In this document: positions 1-6,982 of the stretch, in pieces | Layout: each line of letters starts with the position of its first letter | Position numbering within the stretch: position 1 is the stretch's first letter | From: an uncultured Rickettsiales bacterium | GTDB lineage: Bacteria; Pseudomonadota; Alphaproteobacteria; Rickettsiales; UBA1997 | DNA length: 15,928 nucleotides | Reading direction: 5' to 3' | Assembly: GCA_934725005.1 (NCBI GenBank) | Contig: CAKVBE010000009.1 | Location: forward strand, 1-15,928 | The notes under the pieces: model-generated | The model's database searches: none | The model's input: the letters and a program-made list of their open reading frames with translations, nothing else | What the model was told of the DNA's origin: nothing | Program-made: the position numbers and the translations under genes

Positions 1-169
1 TTCCAAACTCTTTTGTTAATCTTTCACTTAGATACTTAATTAAGCAAGTATCATAATCAGCTCTACTCTTATTTCCTTGTACTTCATATATGTACTTTCC
101 GATATTCCAATAACAGTTAACCATTTCACTATTAACTGTTCTAGCGATACTATTTCTTGCTGTATCCAC
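1..169 (-). CDS. DUF1016 (YhcG-type) N-terminal domain protein, partial
   Basis: The minus strand encodes a typical DUF1016 N-terminal segment that runs off the left edge. Visible landmarks are ARNSIARTVNSEMVNCYWNI, then GKYIYE, then LIKYLSERLTKEFG. DUF1016 proteins carry this domain followed by a PDDEXK-type nuclease domain, which would lie outside the window. The family is linked to mobile and defence-like DNA; its exact role is poorly defined. The best start is GTG at 169-167, with GAGG five bases upstream. About ten residues usual at the N-terminus are missing, and the in-frame codon just upstream of the domain is a stop. An ATG at about 207 would join it only through a frameshift. It may therefore be a 5'-truncated remnant. 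It lies directly downstream of decayed repeat DNA. Confidence 0.7.
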   Translation of the reverse strand, partial: MDTARNSIARTVNSEMVNCYWNIGKYIYEVQGNKSRADYDTCLIKYLSERLTKEFG

Positions 170-204
170 AACACCCTCTAACTATATCGGTGTCCACTTT
201 TCAT

Positions 205-610
205 GCATCAAATAATTACTAAGGTAGACTTAACTGTATCCTTTAGACTGACTTTAAAAATCATCTCAATCGTATATTTACTTAAATATTCACCGATACA
301 ATAACCTTATGCTATTGCATAAACAAAATTACTAACTTTGCTACTCGCAAGCAAAAAGAATACGACGAGCAAAATGTCTTCTTTCTCCATAATTGCACTA
401 AATTTGACTCGAACTGTTTTGATGATTAAAAATGTTTTATTTTAAGTCAAGTAATAAATTTAATTCATTTTTTTATTTTAAATTAAACTTTTCATGTTTT
501 ATGAAGAAGACTTTAAGAAGTAATAACTGTTAAAATCTTTACTATCCTTAAGTGAAAAATGTCTGAAGGACAAAAGTGGTAGCTTAAATCAAATGATAAT
601 GGTTTTTACA
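205..610 (-). repeat. Degenerate repeat R, copy 1
   Basis: This stretch matches 9585-9945 in the same orientation. By eye the part at 359-451 is roughly three quarters identical to 9719-9813. Further recognisable matches are at 560-610 (minus strand AACCAT..ATCAT..TTAAGCTAC) and 205-290. A 30-base core at 427-456 recurs at 10427-10456 with one mismatch. No intact gene lies in it. Read on the minus strand it contains decayed coding traces, including a conserved end LDLK followed by a stop at 437-439. Confidence 0.7.
208..390 (-). pseudogene. Decayed ORF with signal-peptide-like start (R copy 1)
   Basis: From ATG at 390-388 the frame reads MEKEDILLVVFFLLASSKVS and then NFVYAIA before a TAA at 309-307. 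The same frame then stays open for 32 more codons to a TGA at 210-208. The start looks like a signal peptide with a small-residue cleavage region. The copy at 9619-9743 keeps ILLxVF and, after a frameshift, NFIYAI, so the similarity holds at protein level. The family is not recognised. The in-frame stop here and the frameshift in the other copy indicate decay. A very short expressed peptide cannot be excluded. Confidence 0.45.
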
Positions 611-656
611 ATTCACACCCTTTCAGAGCATTTCATCTTAAAAAGAGGAGGGATTA

Positions 657-683
657 ATGATAGTTTTTCTTAGTCATTTATGA
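657..683 (+). other. Mini-ORF MIVFLSHL in repeat B copy 1
   Basis: GGAGG is followed five bases later by ATG and eight codons (MIVFLSHL) ending in TGA. The counterpart in copy 2 is MIVFLNHL with GTG start and TAA stop. Start, length and stop are kept while the bases differ at the start, at one internal codon and at the stop. No plus-strand promoter is evident. It could be a leader peptide or chance conservation inside a repeat. Confidence 0.3.
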
Positions 684-786
684 ATAAGAATATTTATTTT
701 TTATTAAAATTTGAGTCTACACAAATAATTTTAACTAATTAGACCGATATTTATAAGTACTGGCTTAAATTATTTAAAAATTAGAC

Positions 787-816
787 ATGATAGTAGTGCG
801 TATATTGTAATGTCAA
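787..816 (-). promoter_or_regulatory. Candidate sigma70 promoter upstream of repeat B copy 1
   Basis: On the minus strand, -35 TTGACA (816-811) and -10 TATCAT (792-787) are separated by 18 bases. It would transcribe leftwards through repeat B. Similarly placed pairs with the same 18-base spacer occur beside the other two B copies. Confidence 0.45.
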
Positions 817-944
817 AATATTGTACTATACACTAGACTAAGTTTATGTTTATACATCTACGCAATATCTATGGTCCGTGGACTCAAAATCGAATTTAGA
901 ACCATATAATGCTACTAAACAATAACAACTACATTTTGATAACA

Positions 945-979
945 CTAAAATAACCACTGCACTACAGTGGCTATTTTAG
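945..979 (-). terminator. Hairpin terminator of the candidate small RNA
   Basis: Fifteen-base arms (minus strand CTAAAATAGCCACTG and its partner) pair with one mismatch around a five-base loop. The GC-rich core CCACTG/CAGTGG is followed on the minus strand by TTATTTTAG. The stem is nearly symmetrical, so it could also stop plus-strand transcription. Confidence 0.6.
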
Positions 980-1037
980 GAGTTAAATATGGAGATAAGT
1001 ATATGTATGGTATCTAGATTAGACGATACCCAAACAC
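945..1037 (-). ncRNA. Candidate small RNA, about 90 nt
   Basis: A perfect consensus promoter on the minus strand places transcription start near 1037. The predicted RNA contains no ATG. It begins with a GGTATC/GATACC hairpin (ten-base loop), continues with a pyrimidine-containing linker carrying two CUCC motifs, and ends in a long hairpin with a U-rich 3' arm (945-979). This promoter-hairpin-linker-terminator layout is that of a bacterial trans-acting small RNA. It does not match tmRNA, 6S, SRP or RNase P RNA by eye. It is divergent from topA, about 150 bases away. The CUCC motifs could pair with Shine-Dalgarno sequences, as in some alphaproteobacterial small RNAs; that is inference. It could instead be the attenuated leader of a lost gene. 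Confidence 0.55.
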
Positions 1038-1043
1038 AATATT

Positions 1044-1072
1044 ATTATAAAAAACTACTATTTATTTGTCAA
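1044..1072 (-). promoter_or_regulatory. Perfect consensus sigma70 promoter
   Basis: On the minus strand TTGACA (1072-1067), a 17-base spacer and TATAAT (1049-1044). Both hexamers match the consensus at all six positions, the only such pair found in the window. No protein gene follows it on that strand before a hairpin terminator at 979-945. Confidence 0.75.
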
Positions 1073-1185
1073 TACGCATTTCAAAGTTTTTTTACAATAT
1101 TGAAACAGTTTTTTTGGTAATGATTGATTTTTAATATTCAAAGATTAGCATGATTTTCATGTTAGGGTTGTAATATTTTAAAAAC

Positions 1186-3549
1186 ATGACAAGTTTATTG
1201 ATAGTTGAATCGCCAGCAAAAGCAAAAACAATCAACAAATATTTAGGGAAGGATTATAAAGTTTTAGCATCATTTGGTCATATTAGACAATTACCAAAAA
1301 AAGATGGTAGTGTGGACGTTAACAATAATTTCGAAATTAAATATGAAATTGACAAAAGATCCTCCAAACATGTAAAAGATATTGTAGATGCGATGAAAAC
1401 ATGTAATAAATTGATATTAGCAACCGACCCAGATAGAGAGGGTGAAGCAATAGCTTGGCATGTCTTGGAAGTATTAAAATTAAAAAGAGCCATAAAAAAA
1501 GACACAGAAGTACAAAGGGTTGTTTTTAATGCGATAACAAAAAATACTGTTGAAGAAGCCATAAAAAATCCTAGACAGATTGACATGGATCTTGTTGATG
1601 CACAACAAGCAAGAACTGGACTAGATTATCTTGTCGGCTTCACATTGTCACCTGTTTTATGGAGAAAATTACCAGGAAGCAAATCTGCTGGTAGAGTTCA
1701 GTCTGTTGCACTAAGATTAATATGTGAGAGACATGCCGAGATATTAGCATTTAAACCAGAGGAATATTGGGACATAAATGCCGATTTATTAAACGCAAAT
1801 AAAAAACACATTATAGCCAAGTTAGTTGAGGCAAATGGCAAAAAAATAGAGAAATTAAGCATAAAAAATTACGAAGAAGCTATAAAATTAAAGAAAGAGT
1901 TAGAAGTTGAAAAATACACTGTTGATAGTGTAGACAAAAAAGAGATTAAGAAAAATCCATATGCTCCATTTACAACTTCAACAATGCAACAAGAGGCATC
2001 AAAAAAATTAGGTTTTACAGCAAAAAAAACAATGTCTGTTGCGCAAAAACTATATGAAGGAATCGATATAGGAAGTGGTTCACATGGTTTAATAACATAT
2101 ATGAGAACTGATGGTCTTTATACTGCACCAGAAGCTATTGAATCTGCAAGAAATACAATTTCAAAAAATTATGGAAAAAATTATTTGCCAGCAAAACCTA
2201 TAATTTATGAAAACAAAATAAAAAACGCACAAGAAGCACATGAAGCAATAAGACCAACAGATCCAAGTATCACTCCTGAATCAATAAAACAATATTTGAG
2301 TGGCGATGAATTCAAACTTTATGAATTGATCTGGAAAAGACTTATAGCAAGTCAGATGGCAAGTGCTATTTTGGACCAAACTTCCATAAATATAAGTACG
2401 TCGAAGCATAAATTAAGAGCAACTGGTTCTGTCATAAAGTTTGATGGCTTTTATATTTTATATAAGGAAACAAATGAAGATGCAACAGATGATAAAGGTG
2501 ATATTATATTACCATCCGTTGATGTTGGTGAAAGTTTAAATTTATTAAAAATAATCGACAAACAACATTTTACTGAACCACCAGCAAAGTATAGCGAAGC
2601 TAGTCTTGTAAAAAAAATGGAAGAACTTGGTATTGGTAGACCATCTACTTATGCAACAATAATAAGTGTTTTACAAGAAAGAGGTTATGTAAAAATAGAA
2701 AAAAAACGTTTTGTTCCAGAAGATAGAGGTATAGTCGTTAATGCATTTTTGAAGTTATTCTTTACAAAATATGTTGAATATGATTATACAGCAAAGTTAG
2801 AAAATGATTTAGATGATATATCAAACGGGAAAAGAAAGTGGAAGGAATTTTTAAATGAATTTTGGAGTCCATTTCATGAGAAAACAGAAAGTGTTTTGAC
2901 TATAAAAAATTCAGATGTTTTGAGTAGTCTTACCGAATATCTAAAAGACTTTATTTTTGGTTATGATTCTGATGGAAAATTAAAAAATAAATGCCCAGAT
3001 TGTAGTGATGGCACTTTAAGTATTAAATCAAGTAAATTTGGACTATTTATAGCTTGTTCAAATTATCCAAATTGTAAACATACAGAAAAACTGATATCCA
3101 ATTTTGAAGATGAATCTGAAGACGATAGCGACGATAAAACCAACAAAGAAAAAAGGAATATTGAGGTTTTTGAGCCAAAATTATTAGGTCAAATAAACAA
3201 CTCAAATGTTTATGTAAAAAAAGGCCCATACGGTTTTTATGTACAACTTGGAGAAGATGTAACAAAACCAAAGCCAAAAAGAGTTGGTTTAGGTAAGAAT
3301 ATTGACGTTGATGAAATAGACTTCAAGAAAGCTGAATCATTGTTATCCTTGCCAAGAATTATTGGAAAACACCCGGAAGATGGAAATGATATAACAGCCA
3401 ATATAGGTCCATACGGTCCATATCTACAGTGGAATAAAAAGTTTTTTTCATGTAAAAATGATGATATTTTAACAATAACTCTAAATAAAGCAGTTATCGT
3501 CATAAATGAGGAAATACAGAAAAAGAAAGACAGTCTTAAATCAAAGTAA
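1186..3549 (+). CDS. topA: DNA topoisomerase I
   Basis: Type IA topoisomerase that relaxes negative supercoils by nicking one strand and passing the other. The N-terminus LLIVESPAKAKTI and the acidic TOPRIM motif DPDREGEAIAW (about residues 81-91) bind magnesium and DNA. The catalytic tyrosine is Tyr305 in GLITYMRTDG. RPSTYATIISVLQERGY follows in the core. One C4 zinc finger (Cys603, 606, 624, 630) and two C-terminal repeats with GPYG motifs follow, the arrangement usual in alphaproteobacteria. At 787 residues it is slightly shorter than free-living relatives, which run somewhat longer. ATG at 1186 puts the conserved VESPAKAKT where expected. A weak promoter, TTGATT-16-TAGCAT at 1124-1151, is possible. 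The gene faces tsaE tail to tail. Confidence 0.97.
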   Translation: MTSLLIVESPAKAKTINKYLGKDYKVLASFGHIRQLPKKDGSVDVNNNFEIKYEIDKRSSKHVKDIVDAMKTCNKLILATDPDREGEAIAWHVLEVLKLKRAIKKDTEVQRVVFNAITKNTVEEAIKNPRQIDMDLVDAQQARTGLDYLVGFTLSPVLWRKLPGSKSAGRVQSVALRLICERHAEILAFKPEEYWDINADLLNANKKHIIAKLVEANGKKIEKLSIKNYEEAIKLKKELEVEKYTVDSVDKKEIKKNPYAPFTTSTMQQEASKKLGFTAKKTMSVAQKLYEGIDIGSGSHGLITYMRTDGLYTAPEAIESARNTISKNYGKNYLPAKPIIYENKIKNAQEAHEAIRPTDPSITPESIKQYLSGDEFKLYELIWKRLIASQMASAILDQTSINISTSKHKLRATGSVIKFDGFYILYKETNEDATDDKGDIILPSVDVGESLNLLKIIDKQHFTEPPAKYSEASLVKKMEELGIGRPSTYATIISVLQERGYVKIEKKRFVPEDRGIVVNAFLKLFFTKYVEYDYTAKLENDLDDISNGKRKWKEFLNEFWSPFHEKTESVLTIKNSDVLSSLTEYLKDFIFGYDSDGKLKNKCPDCSDGTLSIKSSKFGLFIACSNYPNCKHTEKLISNFEDESEDDSDDKTNKEKRNIEVFEPKLLGQINNSNVYVKKGPYGFYVQLGEDVTKPKPKRVGLGKNIDVDEIDFKKAESLLSLPRIIGKHPEDGNDITANIGPYGPYLQWNKKFFSCKNDDILTITLNKAVIVINEEIQKKKDSLKSK

Positions 3550-3587
3550 TTTTTAATAACTTTTATCAGAAAATTTGACTAAACTAG

Positions 3588-3611
3588 GTGGTAAGTTTGT
3601 AAACTGACCAC
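3588..3611. terminator. Inverted repeat between convergent topA and tsaE
   Basis: GTGGTaAGTTT and AAACTgACCAC form an eleven-position stem with one mismatch and a two-base centre. It lies between two convergent genes, where a bidirectional terminator is expected. Neither strand has a strong T-run after it. Confidence 0.45.
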
Positions 3612-3629
3612 TATAAACAATGTCCAACT

Positions 3630-4058
3630 CTAATATTCTAATCTATAAATCCTTTGTTCATTTGAAACTTCGATATTCAATCTTATAGGCTTGTAAGGCA
3701 CTACATCTTCTATTATTTTAGGCCATTCTATTATTGAAACATTTTCAAAAGCGTCATTTATGTCCAATTCATACAATTCTTCAACATTTTTAATTCTGTA
3801 TAAATCAAAATGATAAATGTCAAAATCCTTTGTATTATAAATTTTGAGAATATTAAACGTTGGACTGGTAATATTCTTTTGTTGTTTGTTTTCCAATTCA
3901 AAAATTGAATTTATAAGCACATCAGTAAAAAATGTTTTACCACTTCCTAATGTACCATTCAAAAATAAAATTGTTCGCTTTTTCAGTATTGGCAACACGT
4001 ACTTTTTTATAAAAAACTTCGTATCGACACTATCTTTAATAACTTTTTCTATAACCAT
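3630..4058 (-). CDS. tsaE: tRNA threonylcarbamoyladenosine biosynthesis ATPase TsaE
   Basis: TsaE is the small ATPase that works with TsaD and TsaB to make the t6A modification at position 37 of ANN-reading tRNAs. The Walker A motif GTLGSGKT is at residues 35-42. SPTFNILKIY, the HFDLYRI motif (83-89) and IIEWPK (109-114) are the family signatures. At 142 residues it is close to the normal length of about 150. The start ATG lies only a few bases after the T-run of the terminator that ends the rubrerythrin operon. Its expression may therefore depend on read-through or on a promoter inside the rubrerythrin gene. A strong AAGGAGG lies 18 bases upstream of the ATG, inside that terminator hairpin, too far for ordinary use if unfolded. 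Confidence 0.93.
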   Translation of the reverse strand: MVIEKVIKDSVDTKFFIKKYVLPILKKRTILFLNGTLGSGKTFFTDVLINSIFELENKQQKNITSPTFNILKIYNTKDFDIYHFDLYRIKNVEELYELDINDAFENVSIIEWPKIIEDVVPYKPIRLNIEVSNEQRIYRLEY

Positions 4059-4061
4059 ACT

Positions 4062-4085
4062 AAAAAAGGAAGGATTCCTCCTTCC
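4062..4085 (-). terminator. Intrinsic terminator of the secG operon
   Basis: On the minus strand a perfect seven-base stem GGAAGGA/TCCTTCC with a GGAA loop is followed by six T. It lies between the rubrerythrin stop (4109) and the tsaE start (4058). The stem and loop also contain AAGGAGG, a perfect Shine-Dalgarno core. Confidence 0.85.
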
Positions 4086-4108
4086 GATCAGATCATTATT
4101 AATAAATA

Positions 4109-4690
4109 TTAGGATAATTTTTCATTAATCTCAACAAAATAACCTTGCTTATAACCACAGGCAGGACATATCATTGGAGCAGATTCTGACATAATGTGAT
4201 AACCACAGTTTGTACATTTCCACAAAACTTTATGATTCTTTTTTAAAAGACTTTGCCCTTCAACACCTTCTAACAATTCAGCATACCTTTCTTGGTGATA
4301 AGCTTCAGCCTTTGCAATACTCAAGAATACTGAAGCTATCTCGTTAAATCCTTCTTCTTTTGCAACTTTTGCAAATTCTGGATACATATACTCTGTTTCT
4401 TCTTTTTCACCATTCATTGATGCCATTAAATTTTCTATAGTGGTTCCAATTTTTCCAGCAGGATATGAAGCCGTTATTTCTAAATTTCCACCTTCTTCTA
4501 AAAATTTAAACAACCTATTTGCATGTTCTTTTTCATGATTTGCTGTTTCCTCAAAAATAGCAGCTATAGCCTGATACCCTTCATCTCTTGCAACATTAGC
4601 AAAAAATGTATATCTGTTTCTTGCTTGTGATTCGCCAGCAAATGCTTTTAACAAATTCTCTCTGGTTTTTGTACCTTTTAAATTAACCAT
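4109..4690 (-). CDS. rbr: Rubrerythrin
   Basis: Rubrerythrin reduces hydrogen peroxide to water in the cytoplasm of anaerobes and microaerophiles. The di-iron four-helix domain shows AFAGESQARNRYTFF, then EETANHEKEH, and later AKAEAYHQERY, giving the expected Glu and His ligands. A C-terminal rubredoxin domain has CTNC and CPAC pairs (Cys159, 162, 175, 178), binding one Fe(SCys)4 centre. I chose the ATG at 4690 (193 residues) over an in-frame TTG at 4702, because GAGG sits six bases before this ATG. It follows the NuoF-like gene by 14 bases, so the two are very likely co-transcribed. An NADH-oxidising flavoprotein next door is a natural electron donor; that pairing is inference. Confidence 0.95.
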   Translation of the reverse strand: MVNLKGTKTRENLLKAFAGESQARNRYTFFANVARDEGYQAIAAIFEETANHEKEHANRLFKFLEEGGNLEITASYPAGKIGTTIENLMASMNGEKEETEYMYPEFAKVAKEEGFNEIASVFLSIAKAEAYHQERYAELLEGVEGQSLLKKNHKVLWKCTNCGYHIMSESAPMICPACGYKQGYFVEINEKLS

Positions 4691-4704
4691 TTTATACCTC
4701 AAAA

Positions 4705-5733
4705 TTAATTTTCTAAATCTCTATTTAAAACATTTTTATAAAAACTAAATACAGGAGTTTTTAAACTTTTACATAATTTGCAAAATGTTTTTTTATTCAT
4801 ATCATTGATAAATGGAATCAATTCTTCTATTTTTACGTCATCAACTGTTTTATATGTTTTTACAACATCGTTGAATAAAGTTGCGAATTTTTTACCCATA
4901 CACTTTCCACAACCTTCCTTCTCATAAAATTTTCCAAGTCTTTTTAAGAATGTTAAAATGTCACGTTTTGATTTATCGAAAATTTCAATGGAGCCAACAC
5001 CTGTCATAATAACATTATCTAATTGTGATTTATCATAAACTGGACCACTAGCGCTACCACCAATTTGGACATAATAATCAAAATCTGGATTTATATTGTT
5101 GTCATGTAATATTTCAGCAATGCTTGCATTTATTTTGTGTCTAACAACAAATTTTTTTTGTATCCCATCACCAAATATTCCACTAAATCTACAATTATCA
5201 TAATCACCATCCAAAACACGGCAAACATCATAAAATGTCTCTACGTTGTTCATCATTGTAGGTTTTTCAAACAAACCCTTTTCAACGGTTCTATGTATTC
5301 TAGGTTTTGGTTGAGCTACCCCAGTTTCAATAATATTCATAAGAGCACTAGCTTCGCCACCTATATAACAAGGTTCTTCTATGTTGATATGAAATTTTAC
5401 ACCACTCCACTTATAATCATTAATATATCTGAATAATTGTGGTTCTAATTCATTCAAGTAATCTCTATTTATATGTATGTAAACTTCAACTTCACAGTCT
5501 AAGAATTGTATAGCGTAATCAACACCTTTAAATACTTTATCCATGTGATTTCTCCATACATATAAGTCTTTAAATACACCAAATTCACCTTCTGAGGAAT
5601 TAACTATTATGTATTTTTTATCACCTTCAGCATTATGTACGCCTTCCCATTTTTTCCAAGTAGGAAATGCTGCGCCGCCTTTACCAAATATCTCTGTCTC
5701 TTTTAATTTTTCTATAACTTCTTCTGGATTCAT
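4705..5733 (-). CDS. NuoF-like NADH-binding flavo-iron-sulfur protein
   Basis: This resembles complex I subunit NuoF without the rest of complex I. The FMN/NADH site is seen as GKGGAAFPTWKKW (17-29), SSEGEFGVFKD (46-56), GGEASALMN (125-133) and GLFEKPTMMNNVETF (153-167). An SLBB-like stretch ends in GVGSIEIFD (245-253). The C-terminal cluster region differs from NuoF. Canonical CxxCxxC plus one distant Cys is replaced by Cys275-x2-Cys278 and Cys318-x2-Cys321, still four cysteines. At 342 residues it is shorter than NuoF, which is about 420-440. It lies 8 bases after secG and 14 before rubrerythrin. A likely role is passing electrons from NADH to rubrerythrin or another small carrier. A role as true complex I subunit is less likely given the context. 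Confidence 0.85.
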   Translation of the reverse strand: MNPEEVIEKLKETEIFGKGGAAFPTWKKWEGVHNAEGDKKYIIVNSSEGEFGVFKDLYVWRNHMDKVFKGVDYAIQFLDCEVEVYIHINRDYLNELEPQLFRYINDYKWSGVKFHINIEEPCYIGGEASALMNIIETGVAQPKPRIHRTVEKGLFEKPTMMNNVETFYDVCRVLDGDYDNCRFSGIFGDGIQKKFVVRHKINASIAEILHDNNINPDFDYYVQIGGSASGPVYDKSQLDNVIMTGVGSIEIFDKSKRDILTFLKRLGKFYEKEGCGKCMGKKFATLFNDVVKTYKTVDDVKIEELIPFINDMNKKTFCKLCKSLKTPVFSFYKNVLNRDLEN

Positions 5734-5741
5734 ATTAAGAC

Positions 5742-6122
5742 CTATTTATTATTGCTTTCGTTTTTAACTTTATTCTCTAAAACTTTTCGATTTTCAGCTT
5801 CTGTTTTGCTTTTGCCTTCTTTTTTTTCTTGTTTATCTTGTTTTTTTAGATAGTCTTCAACCATTGTTTCATTTTTTGAGTATCTGTTTTTAGAAATAAC
5901 AGTCAGAGCTAATGAATTAACAATTAAGCAGCATCCTAATACGATCGTAAACTTTGTAACCAAATCAACCGACGATTTATGCGACAAAATCGCACCACTT
6001 CCAATAGAACCTCCCATTCCACTCAAGGCATCTTCATCAGAAGATTGCAATAAAACAATAATAATTAATAAAACTGATAAAATTATTTGTAAAACAAACA
6101 AAAAAATCATTAAACCAGACAT
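5742..6122 (-). CDS. secG: Protein translocase subunit SecG
   Basis: SecG is the small accessory subunit of the SecYEG channel in the inner membrane and assists export of unfolded proteins. Two membrane helices are visible at about residues 4-25 and 57-77. Between them is the family segment LLQSSDEDALSGMGGSIGSG, rich in glycine and serine. The tail after residue 85 is highly charged (Lys/Glu rich), as is common in alphaproteobacterial SecG. At 126 residues the length is normal. It is the first gene of the operon with the NuoF-like and rubrerythrin genes, under a promoter at 6155-6183. The grouping with redox genes looks incidental. Confidence 0.92.
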   Translation of the reverse strand: MSGLMIFLFVLQIILSVLLIIIVLLQSSDEDALSGMGGSIGSGAILSHKSSVDLVTKFTIVLGCCLIVNSLALTVISKNRYSKNETMVEDYLKKQDKQEKKEGKSKTEAENRKVLENKVKNESNNK

Positions 6123-6154
6123 TGAAACATTTAATCATTAAACTAATACAATCT

Positions 6155-6183
6155 ATGTTAGTTTTTGTTAAATATATTGTCAA
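6155..6183 (-). promoter_or_regulatory. Promoter of the secG operon
   Basis: On the minus strand TTGACA (6183-6178), a 17-base spacer and TAACAT (6160-6155). The -35 is perfect and the -10 matches four of six. Predicted start near 6148 leaves a leader of about 26 bases before the secG ATG. Confidence 0.65.
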
Positions 6184-6274
6184 TAATTAATAATTTTTTT
6201 GCAACATAAATGTAAAATTAAGTATAATAAACTTTCTAATAATCACTAACCAAACAGTTCAAAAAATGATATTT

Positions 6275-6952
6275 TCAATTCATACATTTAAAGTATTCTG
6301 TTAATTGTACAAAATCATCAAACCTCTTTATTGAACTATTTTTTTCTAAATAATCTCCATCCATGAATTTTCCTTTACCTATCAATATTGATTGACATCC
6401 AGCGTTCAAGGCACAATCTGTATCTTGTTGTGTATCACCAACAAGCCAAACATTATTGTTATTTAGTTCAAAATTATAATTTTCCATTATTTTATAAACT
6501 GGATCTGGTGCTGGTTTATTATGTTCGGCATCACCATTACCAAAAACATAATCAAATTTAATTTCTGGAAAACAAACTTGAACTTCACTCAATAGTAAAG
6601 ATTTTTCTTTATTTGATATAATAGCAATACTTATTTTGTTTTTAGTTAATTCTTTCAAAAATGTATCAGTATTCTCTATTTTCTTAACTTCTTTACAAGC
6701 TTCGCTACTATAATATTTTAAATATTCACTATAAGCTTCTTCAGCTTTTTCACTAAAAAAATTAGGGAAATTTTCTTTTAATGATTTCTTTTTATCTCTT
6801 TTTTGTTCTTTTATTATATCCCATTCAGGCAAATCATACAAGGACAATACATGGTTCATAGCCTTTACAACAGCATCCCTTGTTTTTGCTAATGTATCAT
6901 CCCAATCAAAAATAACTAACTTAGGTTTTGGCATTACTATATTGTTTAACAT
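6275..6952 (-). CDS. HAD-superfamily phosphatase
   Basis: Haloacid-dehalogenase-type hydrolase acting on a phosphorylated small molecule. Motif I is FDWDDT (15-20) with nucleophile Asp16 and Asp18. Motif II is Ser113 in IISNK. Motif III includes Lys146 in NKPAPDPVY. Motif IV is VGDTQQDTD (171-179). A helical C1-type cap lies between motifs I and II, as in phosphoglycolate phosphatase-like enzymes. The substrate cannot be told from sequence. Start may be ATG 6952 or the inner ATG at 6934; neither has a clear ribosome site. It is the last gene of the four-gene minus-strand cluster, 30 bases after the kinase. A role in dephosphorylating an intermediate or product of that cluster is inferred. Confidence 0.88.
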   Translation of the reverse strand: MLNNIVMPKPKLVIFDWDDTLAKTRDAVVKAMNHVLSLYDLPEWDIIKEQKRDKKKSLKENFPNFFSEKAEEAYSEYLKYYSSEACKEVKKIENTDTFLKELTKNKISIAIISNKEKSLLLSEVQVCFPEIKFDYVFGNGDAEHNKPAPDPVYKIMENYNFELNNNNVWLVGDTQQDTDCALNAGCQSILIGKGKFMDGDYLEKNSSIKRFDDFVQLTEYFKCMN

Positions 6953-6982
6953 TAAACTAAAAGGTATTATTTAAAAAAGTTT

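Larger units (their letters stand above)
637..816 (-). repeat. Repeat B, copy 1
   Basis: The core 637-722 aligns with 9347-9430 with only a few substitutions and two single-base gaps, by eye about 85% identity. Weaker similarity extends to about 765, and a promoter-like pair lies at 787-816. A more diverged match is at 10627-10697. The block is non-coding in any long frame. On the plus strand it holds a strong Shine-Dalgarno-like GGAGG and an eight-codon ORF at 657-683. Flanking sequence differs between copies from about 637 leftwards, so the edge is abrupt. Confidence 0.75.

Noticed and set aside
414..442. Plus-strand promoter TTGACT-17-TAAAAA inside repeat R copy 1
   Set aside because: The -35 is not kept in copy 2 (TTAGTT at the aligned place) and no plus-strand gene follows before topA.
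200..816. A complete insertion sequence or MITE
   Set aside because: No terminal inverted repeats or target duplications could be found, and block order differs between copies.
860..900. tRNA- or tmRNA-like segment (TATGGT...ACCATA around a GGACTC)
   Set aside because: Only a six-base stem closes it; there are no D or T arms and no resume ORF or tag.
4691..4702. Earlier TTG start for rubrerythrin
   Set aside because: The ATG at 4690 has GAGG at good spacing and gives the usual family N-terminus.
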